Made by a program: the position numbers and the translations under genes. A stretch of 64,000 bases of DNA from Pedobacter montanisoli (lineage in GTDB: Bacteria; Bacteroidota; Bacteroidia; Sphingobacteriales; Sphingobacteriaceae), in assembly GCF_022809115.1 (NCBI RefSeq), contig NZ_JALGBH010000001.1, positions 1,364,001-1,428,000 on the forward strand, written 5' to 3'. The notes below the pieces were generated by a model. The model did no database searches, had not been told where the DNA came from, and saw only the letters and a program-made list of their open reading frames with translations. Shown here piece by piece: positions 27,828 through 37,254 of this stretch (position 1 is its first letter; each line of letters begins with the position of its first letter).

Positions 27828-28115
27828 AAGCTAAAGTTTTCAGGGTTTTAAGTTAGTAAAGAAATGTGGTAAATAAGCTATTAAATGGTTAAATTTTTAA
27901 GTATTTCAACAAAAACTTTTGTATTCCCACAAGTTGACAAGCTTTATGCCAAAAAAGCATTTAGTGTTTTGGCTACATTAATAATGGATTAATTTTACTG
28001 TAATTATGATGCTAATATGCCCTAAATTTAATTGCTTTATTTTATCTTTAGCGAGTTTTAATATAAGCTGCTAAAAGTTTAGCGCTAATTCTTTAACGTT
28101 TAATACCATAAATAA

Positions 28116-30338
<2,223 letters not shown>

Positions 30339-30357
30339 CAGAAATTAGCTGTTAGTT

Positions 30358-30394
30358 AAAGTCCGGTTATTTTAAAATGGCCGGACTTTTTTTA
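30358..30394 (+). terminator. Terminator after icd
   Basis: AAAGTCCGG (30358-30366) pairs with CCGGACTTT around a 14-base loop, followed by a long T-run. A similar sequence occurs at 31853-31897. Confidence 0.88.
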
Positions 30395-30503
30395 TGTTTT
30401 TTGATTATGCTTATTCGCTTTCACCCATAAAGAAACTTTATCAAAATAAGCTAGCTACTACCATAAAGAGCGTGAGATATATGTTTTGTTTTGTAACAAT
30501 ATA

Positions 30504-30534
30504 TTGTTTTATTTTGAAGCAAATGTTATCTTTG
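30504..30534 (+). promoter_or_regulatory. Promoter of the toxin-antitoxin module
   Basis: TTG (30504-30506), 20 bases, then TATCTTTG (30527-30534), an exact -7 match. It ends 27 bases before the antitoxin ATG. The antitoxin has its own HTH domain, so autoregulation is likely. Confidence 0.75.
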
Positions 30535-30561
30535 TAGAATAATACCGAAACAGAAGTGAAT

Positions 30562-31353
30562 ATGAGTTTAGAATTGTCGAAAAGCGTAATTGGTCAGAGA
30601 ATAGCTGCCCTTCGTAAAGCGAAAGGCTTGTCTCAGGAAGATTTGGCCAAGAGCATTGAAGTTTCCCGTCCGGTTTTAGCTCAAATTGAGTTGGGAAACA
30701 GAAGTCTTGATGTTCTTGAATTGCAAAAACTGTCAATGATCTTGAAATTTTCAGTTGATGATTTTATGTCTAAGGATTTTCTTATAAAGGAAGTTGTTGG
30801 TGTACAAGAAGAAAAGAAAGTAAAGAAAGAAGTAGAAGAACGTGTTTCCGTGCCAACCTTACAGATCAATAAGTTTAAAAATGTTTTGTTATATATCCTT
30901 GAACGATGTGCAGGCAAGCCCAATGTTGGTGAAACGGTTCTTTACAAATTGCTCTATTTTTCTGATTTCAATTATTATGAATTGTATGAAGAACATCTAA
31001 CCGGGGCTAAATATCGAAAACTGCCTTATGGACCTGTGCCACAAAATTTAGATGCTATTATTTTACAAATGATTGAGGATGGACAATTACAAAAGGTAAA
31101 AACAAAGTACCATGATTTTATCCAAACACGTTATTTGCCATTAGAGAAAGCTGATTTGACTGACCTACTGGCAAGTGAAAAGGAAGTCATCGATAAGGTT
31201 GTTGAACAGATGAGCGACTGGTCTGCTGCTTCGATCAGCGACTATTCTCATAAGGATATGCCTTGGCTGGCTTCAAAAGAAGGAGAGGAAATAAATTATG
31301 AATTGGCTTTTTATAGGGATGCTCCTTTTTCTGTAAGAAACTATGGTGATTAA
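30562..31353 (+). CDS. Panacea-domain antitoxin with N-terminal XRE helix-turn-helix (PanA-like)
   Basis: The ATG at 30562 is chosen over a GTG two codons earlier. Residues 5-65 are a Cro/C1-type HTH (IGQRIAALRKAKGLSQEDLAKSIEV in part, with RPVLAQIELGNRSL). A charged linker follows. Residues ~105-255 match DUF4065, the SocA-like or Panacea domain, with KLLYFSDFNYYELY and GAKYRKLPYGPVP. Panacea proteins are neutralising partners in type II toxin-antitoxin systems. The next gene starts 11 bases on and looks like the toxin. Confidence 0.85.
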   Translation: MSLELSKSVIGQRIAALRKAKGLSQEDLAKSIEVSRPVLAQIELGNRSLDVLELQKLSMILKFSVDDFMSKDFLIKEVVGVQEEKKVKKEVEERVSVPTLQINKFKNVLLYILERCAGKPNVGETVLYKLLYFSDFNYYELYEEHLTGAKYRKLPYGPVPQNLDAIILQMIEDGQLQKVKTKYHDFIQTRYLPLEKADLTDLLASEKEVIDKVVEQMSDWSAASISDYSHKDMPWLASKEGEEINYELAFYRDAPFSVRNYGD

Positions 31354-31364
31354 ATTGAAGCGTA

Positions 31365-31709
31365 ATGACCTTTAACGAATTAATCGAGTTTAAAAAAGAT
31401 CTGAAATACCTTTTAAAAAAATACAGAACACTAAATGATGATTTAGAGGTCGTAAAACAAGTGTTGGAAGTTACTCCGGATGAAAGACCTCCATTTAGTT
31501 TTCGTATCGATAACTTAGGTTTAGAAACCTGTATCATAAAGGTTAAGAAAATAGCTTGTAAGGCGTTAAAAGGAAAAGGGATAAATTCGGGATTGAGATT
31601 AATTTATGCTCATTTTCCTGAGGAAAAGAAAATTACGTTCATTGAATTGTATCATAAGAACGATAAGGAAAGTGAAGACAAGAGAAGAATAACAGATCAT
31701 TTCAGATAG
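31365..31709 (+). CDS. RelE/HigB-like toxin, partner of the Panacea antitoxin
   Basis: 114 residues. It has the RelE-superfamily layout: N-terminal helices (FNELIEFKKDLKYLLKKY), a beta-strand with a basic segment (CIIKVKKIACKALKGKG), then SGLRLIYAHFPEEKKITFIELYHKNDKE, matching the yRviY...I.lieiY.K core. Catalytic Lys and Arg candidates are K67-K80 region and R84. It would cut mRNA on the ribosome if active. Close linkage behind the antitoxin supports the call; toxin activity is not shown by sequence. Confidence 0.75.
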   Translation: MTFNELIEFKKDLKYLLKKYRTLNDDLEVVKQVLEVTPDERPPFSFRIDNLGLETCIIKVKKIACKALKGKGINSGLRLIYAHFPEEKKITFIELYHKNDKESEDKRRITDHFR

Positions 31710-31895
31710 GGAAAAATGAAACAATAGAAAAAGCATTAAAACTACACAGGATTTTAACATTTACATATACGATTAATAAATCTTCTATTTGCTTTTTGTT
31801 CATACCTGCCTTAATTGATTTATTATATAAAATCTTTAATGCAGCTTTGTCTAGTTCGGGTAAATTAAAATGACCGGACTTTTTTTGTGTTTTTA
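31705..31895 (-). pseudogene. Possible gene fragment between toxin and next gene
   Basis: On the minus strand about 60 codons are open without a proper start; the peptide includes LPELDKAALKILYNKSIKAG and NKKQIEDLL, which reads like real protein. It overlaps the decayed terminator copy. I cannot name a parent family. It may be chance. Confidence 0.2.
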
Positions 31896-31897
31896 TA
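31853..31897 (+). repeat. Second, decayed copy of the icd terminator
   Basis: About 37 of 46 positions agree with the sequence at 30358-30403, including an unbroken ACCGGAC/CCGGAC plus T-run and TTAAAATG in the loop. The left arm is mutated, so the hairpin is weaker. With the first copy it brackets the toxin-antitoxin genes. Confidence 0.7.
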
Positions 31898-32383
31898 GTT
31901 TTGTTTTAGTAAGATAAGTCTTGAAATGATAAAACCTAGAAGAAGAGCAATGATGTAAATAAATATGAATACCGAAAAGTTAAAAGGTTTGTTTATACGT
32001 TCATAAACAATCTTGTCATCTGCACTAATGCGGTACACTTTTGGCTTTACCTTATTAAAATCTGATTTTTTGATCCAGACGTAAATTATACCTGCGTAAT
32101 GCATATCTGAATTAACACCCTGCAAAATATTGAAACCTTGATATACATTAGTGATATCTAATTTTAAGAGATAGTACTTATTACTGTTCTTTAATATGAA
32201 ACTTAAACAAGCATATTTGGTAGAATCCTTGTTGTTATTTTTTTCGAATCGGGTATAGCTGTTTGTCTTGAGAAGACTACCTTTAATTTTTATTAAATCG
32301 TTATCACCAAAAATATACGGGATAAACGCTATATAAAATACACTTGTGGCTATTATAATTAAGTATGGATATAAGCGTTTCAT
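31865..32383 (-). CDS. Hypothetical protein with two membrane segments
   Basis: 172 residues. A hydrophobic N-terminal segment (LYPYLIIIATSVFYIAFIP) and a second one near the C-terminus (about 138-160) enclose an extracytoplasmic region of ~110 residues that looks beta-rich. I do not recognise the family. The last codons lie inside the decayed terminator copy, so the C-terminus (KNTKKVRSF) may be a recent product of that rearrangement. Confidence 0.5.
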   Translation of the reverse strand: MKRLYPYLIIIATSVFYIAFIPYIFGDNDLIKIKGSLLKTNSYTRFEKNNNKDSTKYACLSFILKNSNKYYLLKLDITNVYQGFNILQGVNSDMHYAGIIYVWIKKSDFNKVKPKVYRISADDKIVYERINKPFNFSVFIFIYIIALLLGFIISRLILLKQNYKNTKKVRSF

Positions 32384-32469
32384 TAAACTATATTTTTAGT
32401 TAATTTAACTTAATATCTTTTAAAAACAAAAGAATGCTTTAAGTCGTTTTAAACGAAAAGAGTAGAGAC

Positions 32470-32871
32470 ATGGATAACAAAGCAAACAAAGATGCAAAAG
32501 ATAAATTGCATGATGAGCTTCGCGCATCGCAGGATATAGATAATCTGGCTTTTAATGAAGAGAAGCAAAGTTTTGAGTACGATACTGAAAGTACTGATGA
32601 TACATATCGACATCCCTTAGATTATGATACGGTTTCAACAGGAGCGGTAAATGACGATTCAAGCTACGATGAAGCCAATCCTTATGTAGGAGATGAATAT
32701 GATGATAATGATGCTTTAATACATGATGAGTTGGAGGAGAACGCTATGCATATAGATGAAACAGGCGAAAGTGTAAATTTAAACATGGAAGATAAAATTT
32801 TAGGCCGAACAGATGAAGACCTGAGAGATGACCTAGATGAAGAAGGTTATCCTAAAAAAGATACTCAATAG
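32470..32871 (+). CDS. Acidic hypothetical protein
   Basis: 133 residues, about a third Asp or Glu, with no hydrophobic segment or recognisable domain. Repeated tyrosine-containing acidic patches (FEYDTESTDD, YDEANPYVGDEYDD) suggest a mostly disordered cytosolic protein. It is convergent with dnaX, whose 3' end lies 9 bases away. I do not know its function; a regular codon pattern and proper length support a real gene. Confidence 0.6.
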   Translation: MDNKANKDAKDKLHDELRASQDIDNLAFNEEKQSFEYDTESTDDTYRHPLDYDTVSTGAVNDDSSYDEANPYVGDEYDDNDALIHDELEENAMHIDETGESVNLNMEDKILGRTDEDLRDDLDEEGYPKKDTQ

Positions 32872-32880
32872 AAATTAGCC

Positions 32881-34770
32881 TTAAGGCAAGAGGTCTAAGT
32901 TAAATCTGCGGCGCAATTCTTCAAGTTGCGGATTTTTTTCTACCATGTAATTGTACTTATCTTTATTAGTATAAATCCTGTTGCTTTGCTTGCTTGCAAT
33001 CCTTTTGGCTTGGATTTGCAGATCGAAATTTTTTAGGCTGGCTCTTAGAAAGTTTAATAAATCAATTTTTTCATCATGAAAGGTGCCTTCCAAAGCAAGA
33101 TTTTCTACCAATATGGTGATTTCAGTACCTTCAATTAAAGGCTTATTTGAGCTTAATAAAGTGAAGAGGTTAATCTTATCTTCATTTTTAGCCTTAATAC
33201 TTAGTTGCTCCCAGTAAAAATAAAACTGCTCTTCCGTAAAGTGTTCGCGATCTGTTCCATATATATACTGAGGTTCATTTACTTCTTGTCCGTTTACTGC
33301 TCGGTCTAAATCTGTTAAAGAAGGAACTAGTGCGGTGGCTTTGGTATTTGTGCCTGTGCTAAGCTTAATAGAATTGCTTACGGGTATATGACTGATATCT
33401 ATAGACGAAAGATAATTCACAGGTTCAGGCTTTTCTCTCTCTTCAACAGGTACAGTTTTGTTTAAAGAGATAGGATTGGGTAAATCCTGTGTTTTGTTTT
33501 TTTCGACAGAGGTATTATCTGTATTTTTTTTGGGCCCGGGCTGCTCAGTATGATTTGGGGTTATCGGTTTGGTATTAGTGATAAGATCATGTACAACAGG
33601 TTCCGGCGATTTAATTAAAGTTTTTTTTTTATCCTGATCTTCGTCAGTTGCTTTAATCGTATTCGCTAATTGTATGACCGAAGGAATGTGGCACATTTTG
33701 ATGAGCGCAAGCTCCACCTGTAAACGCTGATTTTTACTGTTTTTGTAGTTCAGATCGCATTGATTGGCCAAATTAAGTGCTGTTAACACAAAACCCAGCT
33801 CAATGCTGTTACTTTGTGCAAGGTAATTTTGTTTGATGGTTTCGCTAACTTCCAACAGGCTGATGGTCTGCTTGTCTTTGGCTACCAATAGGTTCCTAAA
33901 ATGGCTGGCTAATCCGTTAATGAAATTATTTCCATCAAAACCATTATTTAAGATCTCGTTGAATAATAGCAAAGTATTGCTTACATCGCCTTTGATCAGG
34001 TAATCTGTCAGTTTGAAATAATAGTCGTAATCTAAAATATTAAGGTTATCGATTACAGATTTGTAGGTAACGTTACGGTTAGTATAACTTACAATCTGAT
34101 CAAACATAGAGAGGGCATCACGTAAGCCTCCATCAGCTTTTTGTGCAATGATATGTAAACCATCATTGTCAAAACTGATGTTTTCACGACCCGCAATCTT
34201 AGCCAGATGTCCTGAAATATCATCAACCTGAATGCGATTAAAATCAAATATCTGACAACGGGATAAGATAGTAGGGAGTATTTTATGCTTTTCGGTAGTA
34301 GCTAAAATAAAAATAGCATATGAAGGCGGTTCTTCTAAGGTTTTTAGAAAAGCATTAAATGCACTTGCAGAAAGCATATGCACCTCATCTATGATATACG
34401 TTTTAAACTTACCTGCCTGAGGCGGTATGCGTACTTGCTCTATCAAACTTCTAATATCGTCAACCGAGTTATTAGAAGCCGCATCCAATTCATGGAAATT
34501 AAAAGAATGCCCACTTTGAAAAGAAACACATGATTCGCAGGTACCGCAAGCTTCCTGTTCAGGAGTTAAATTGGTACAGTTTATGGTTTTTGCTAAAATC
34601 CTTGCGCAGGTAGTTTTGCCTACTCCACGAGGTCCACAAAATAAAAAGGCTTGAGCCAATTGATTGTTTTTGATAGCATTTTTAAGAGTTCCGGTAATAT
34701 GTTGCTGGCCAACTACGGTTTCAAATGTAGCTGGTCTGTATTTTCTGGCCGAAACAATAAAATTTTCCAT
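32881..34770 (-). CDS. dnaX: DNA polymerase III subunit gamma/tau
   Basis: 629 residues. The N-terminal AAA+ clamp-loader module has Walker A GPRGVGKT (46-53), a zinc-binding Cys set (C65, C75, C78, C81), YIIDEVHML and the ILSRCQ sensor. Domain III follows to about 365. The Pro/Lys/Thr-rich linker (370-500) and a C-terminal region match the tau-like tail of Bacteroidota. It loads the beta clamp and holds the replisome together. Single gene; 343 bases lie upstream before the next annotated gene. Confidence 0.96.
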   Translation of the reverse strand: MENFIVSARKYRPATFETVVGQQHITGTLKNAIKNNQLAQAFLFCGPRGVGKTTCARILAKTINCTNLTPEQEACGTCESCVSFQSGHSFNFHELDAASNNSVDDIRSLIEQVRIPPQAGKFKTYIIDEVHMLSASAFNAFLKTLEEPPSYAIFILATTEKHKILPTILSRCQIFDFNRIQVDDISGHLAKIAGRENISFDNDGLHIIAQKADGGLRDALSMFDQIVSYTNRNVTYKSVIDNLNILDYDYYFKLTDYLIKGDVSNTLLLFNEILNNGFDGNNFINGLASHFRNLLVAKDKQTISLLEVSETIKQNYLAQSNSIELGFVLTALNLANQCDLNYKNSKNQRLQVELALIKMCHIPSVIQLANTIKATDEDQDKKKTLIKSPEPVVHDLITNTKPITPNHTEQPGPKKNTDNTSVEKNKTQDLPNPISLNKTVPVEEREKPEPVNYLSSIDISHIPVSNSIKLSTGTNTKATALVPSLTDLDRAVNGQEVNEPQYIYGTDREHFTEEQFYFYWEQLSIKAKNEDKINLFTLLSSNKPLIEGTEITILVENLALEGTFHDEKIDLLNFLRASLKNFDLQIQAKRIASKQSNRIYTNKDKYNYMVEKNPQLEELRRRFNLDLLP

Positions 34771-34931
34771 CAGGCACGAAAATAAGGAAAATTTAGCGGG
34801 AAGCTAAAAATAACGGAAATCTGTTGAAAAATAATTTTTGAGTAAGCTTACTCTTTGACTCAAGGAAGAAATGTTTCTCGCTTTAAAACAATCAGATACA
34901 ACAAATAGTTTTATAAGCAGGAATATATTTC

Positions 34932-34939
34932 TACCTTTG
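34932..34939 (+). promoter_or_regulatory. Promoter box upstream of a small ORF
   Basis: TACCTTTG is an exact -7 match; the -33 region is weak (TTTT). Transcription would start near 34946, about 20 bases before the small ORF at 34965. Confidence 0.5.
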
Positions 34940-34964
34940 CCGCTTCAAAGCAAGAGCGCTCAGG

Positions 34965-35060
34965 ATGAAAAAAATAGCTGAATTTTCGAAATTTGTAGGA
35001 GGTTTCCTAACCTATCTTTATAGTTTAACCAAGATCATCTGCTCAATTTATTTTCTCTAA
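34965..35060 (+). CDS. Possible 31-residue membrane peptide
   Basis: The ORF reads MKKIAEFSKFVGGF, then LTYLYSLTKIICSIYFL, a basic start and a hydrophobic remainder able to span a membrane. AGGATG includes a partial Shine-Dalgarno, and a promoter box sits 26 bases upstream. The gap has no other gene. It may be a small membrane protein, a leader peptide of the following gene, or chance. Confidence 0.35.
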   Translation: MKKIAEFSKFVGGFLTYLYSLTKIICSIYFL

Positions 35061-35113
35061 ATTTATTGTAACTGGAGTTTTCTTTGTTGATCTAATAATT
35101 AAAATCACAACAA

Positions 35114-35860
35114 ATGAAAAAATACCTCTTTTTAGCCCTGATTATTTGTAGCTATTTAAGCCATGCTCAGGAAAGGATTACACCCGTTAATGCTCAAAAC
35201 AAACAATTAAAAATAAATCGTTTAAAATACGGAGAGACAGAGTATCTGGTTTATCTCACAGATACGAACTTTAATCGTATAGGTAATAGTGAAATCTGGA
35301 AGCGGAAAACTTCAAAAGCCATGTTTCATGGCAAAGAAGCAGTAAAATTTGATTTTATACGATATCATAAAGATAGTCTGTTAATACATACAGTTAATTA
35401 TTGTGATCTTGAAACATTAGCGCCAATTTATCATGTTGCGCAAGTTTATGGCAAAGGAGTAGTGGCATACAATTTTGAAGGTGCACAAATGAAACCTGCA
35501 GATACTGTTGCGCATAATGGGGCGTTAAAGCGTGTACCTGTTAATCTTACTATTCCTGTAATAAGCTGGGAACAAGATATGGAAACCTATCCGTTATTGC
35601 CTATTACCAAAGTTGGTCAGAAGTTTAATATTGCTTTTTTTGATCCAAATGAGCAAAGTCCTTCTTATCATACTTATGAGGTATATGCTAAGGAAGATCT
35701 TACTATTGGGCAAGGAATTAAAGCTAAATGCTGGATTTTAAAAATTGATTATGGAAAGGGCAATTATGCTTTGTTCTGGCTGCATGAAAATGATCTGGAG
35801 GTGTTAAAGATGAAAGAATATTTTAACGGAAAGTACAGGTTTAAAGTTAAATTGTACTAA
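35114..35860 (+). CDS. Secreted protein of unknown function
   Basis: 248 residues with a clear signal peptide (LFLALIICSYLSHAQ). The mature part is rich in beta-strand-like stretches with repeated W, Y and F; the pattern resembles DUF3108-type outer-envelope proteins but I cannot assign it. It probably acts in the periplasm. It is 99 bases ahead of the rpsF ATG, which has its own promoter. Confidence 0.55.
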   Translation: MKKYLFLALIICSYLSHAQERITPVNAQNKQLKINRLKYGETEYLVYLTDTNFNRIGNSEIWKRKTSKAMFHGKEAVKFDFIRYHKDSLLIHTVNYCDLETLAPIYHVAQVYGKGVVAYNFEGAQMKPADTVAHNGALKRVPVNLTIPVISWEQDMETYPLLPITKVGQKFNIAFFDPNEQSPSYHTYEVYAKEDLTIGQGIKAKCWILKIDYGKGNYALFWLHENDLEVLKMKEYFNGKYRFKVKLY

Positions 35861-35876
35861 AACTTGTTTTAAGTGC

Positions 35877-35907
35877 TTGTTAAATAGAAAATTATTATCT
35901 AAATTTG
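35877..35907 (+). promoter_or_regulatory. Promoter of rpsF-rpsR-rplI
   Basis: TTG (35877-35879), a 20-base spacer, then TAAATTTG (35900-35907), an exact -7 match. It gives a leader of about 45 bases before rpsF. Confidence 0.75.
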
Positions 35908-35959
35908 CAACCCGTTTTAAGTGGCGGATAATAAATTAAAAATCAATTAAATAACAACA

Positions 35960-36322
35960 ATGAATCAGTACGAAACTGTTATCGTTCTTACCCCGTTGTT
36001 GTCAGAAGATGCTGCAAAAGAAGCACTTGCTAAATTTAAAAGCATTCTTACTGATGGCGGAGCCGAAATTATCGCAGAAGATAATTGGGGTTTGAGAAAA
36101 TTAGCATATCCGATTGACAAAAAAGTTAATGGATATTTTCACCTTACAGAATACAAAACTGGTGGTGAATTAATAAGTAAGTTAGAGCTAGAATTAAAAC
36201 GCGATGAGCGTGTTTTACGTTTCTTAACTGTAAAATTAGATCGTCATGCGGTTGCCTACAACGAGAAAAAACGTAGTGGGGCCTTTAACAAAAAACCTAA
36301 GAAAGAGGAGGCTACAGCATAA
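35960..36322 (+). CDS. rpsF: 30S ribosomal protein S6
   Basis: 120 residues: [22 protein letters not shown] start, the [25 protein letters not shown] block split over the core, and a basic C-terminal tail. S6 pairs with S18 on the 30S platform. First gene of a three-gene operon; it shares one base with rpsR. Confidence 0.97.
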   Translation: MNQYETVIVLTPLLSEDAAKEALAKFKSILTDGGAEIIAEDNWGLRKLAYPIDKKVNGYFHLTEYKTGGELISKLELELKRDERVLRFLTVKLDRHAVAYNEKKRSGAFNKKPKKEEATA

Positions 36323-36585
36323 TGGCAAAAGAACAAATTCAATATGTTACTGCTCCAAAAGTGGACGATAACAGAAAAAAATATTGCCGTTTTAAAAAGA
36401 ACGGTATCAAATACATTGATTATAAAGACGCAAACTTTTTATTAAAGTTTGTTAATGAGCAAGGTAAAATTTTACCTCGTCGCTTAACCGGTACTTCTTT
36501 AAAGTTCCAACGTAAAGTGGCTCAAGCTGTAAAACGTGCTCGTCATATCGGTTTATTACCTTTTGTTACAGACCAATTAAAATAG
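36322..36585 (+). CDS. rpsR: 30S ribosomal protein S18
   Basis: 87 residues with [23 protein letters not shown] (in family form), [34 protein letters not shown], the S18 signature. It binds 16S rRNA with S6. A good Shine-Dalgarno for rplI (AGGAG at 36584-36588) overlaps its stop. Confidence 0.97.
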   Translation: MAKEQIQYVTAPKVDDNRKKYCRFKKNGIKYIDYKDANFLLKFVNEQGKILPRRLTGTSLKFQRKVAQAVKRARHIGLLPFVTDQLK

Positions 36586-36595
36586 GAGTTGAGCA

Positions 36596-37039
36596 ATGGA
36601 AGTTATTTTAAAACAAGATATCAAATCACTAGGTGAGAAAGATGATATCGTTACGGTGAAGCCTGGTTATGGTCGTAACTATTTAATCCCGCAAGGTTTT
36701 GCTATTTTAGCAACTCCATCTGCAAAAAAAGTATTAGCAGAAAACTTGAAACAAGCAGCTTTCAAACAGGAGAAAGTTAAGAAAGATGCTGAAGCTATTG
36801 CTACACAATTAGCGGAGGTAAAATTAACTATTGGTGCTAAAGCAGGTGAAACAGGAAAGATTTTTGGTGCAGTAAACACTATTATGATTTCTGACGCTTT
36901 AAAAGCTAAAGGTTTTGAAGTAGATCGTCGTCGTATCACTTTTGAAACTGAGCCTAAAACTTTAGGTGAATATGTAGCTAACTTAAACTTACACAAAGAA
37001 GTTAAAGTTAAAGTACCTTTTGAGGTTGTTGCTGAGTAA
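36596..37039 (+). CDS. rplI: 50S ribosomal protein L9
   Basis: 147 residues with MEVILKQDIKSLGEKDDIVTVKPGYGRNYLIPQG in the N domain, a long helix, and a C domain containing GKIFGAVNT. L9 helps keep the reading frame. It is preceded by AGGAG at a 7-base spacing, a stronger site than most in this window, and followed by a strong terminator. Confidence 0.97.
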   Translation: MEVILKQDIKSLGEKDDIVTVKPGYGRNYLIPQGFAILATPSAKKVLAENLKQAAFKQEKVKKDAEAIATQLAEVKLTIGAKAGETGKIFGAVNTIMISDALKAKGFEVDRRRITFETEPKTLGEYVANLNLHKEVKVKVPFEVVAE

Positions 37040-37060
37040 TTCAGTTTAATATACATGAGA

Positions 37061-37091
37061 GCCCTTCAGGAAATATTCTGAAGGGCTTTTT
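37061..37091 (+). terminator. Terminator after rplI
   Basis: GCCCTTCAG pairs with CTGAAGGGC around an 8-base loop, followed by TTTTT. Confidence 0.9.
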
Positions 37092-37223
37092 GTTTTTTAT
37101 AAAGAGCAAGGTGAATTGCGGTGTATTTAGTCTGGGGAGGGCTTTTTGCTAAATAATTCATAATCAATAAACTATATCTTGTTTTTATTTATGGGTTGCG
37201 CTTAAAATCTGGAAAAATAACCG

Positions 37224-37231
37224 TACCTTTG
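37224..37231 (+). promoter_or_regulatory. Promoter box of the DEAD-box helicase gene
   Basis: TACCTTTG, exact -7 match, 23 bases before the ATG. The nearest TTG is too far upstream for a good -33 element. Confidence 0.55.
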
Positions 37232-37254
37232 CACCTTAATTTCAAAAAAATAGA

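Noticed and set aside
30556-30561. GTG start two codons upstream of the Panacea antitoxin ATG
   Set aside because: The ATG at 30562 is the better start codon; the extra residues carry no information.
35908-35959. S6:S18 leader motif in the rpsF leader
   Set aside because: A CCG is present, but the pairing around it is weak and the leader is short; not enough to call.
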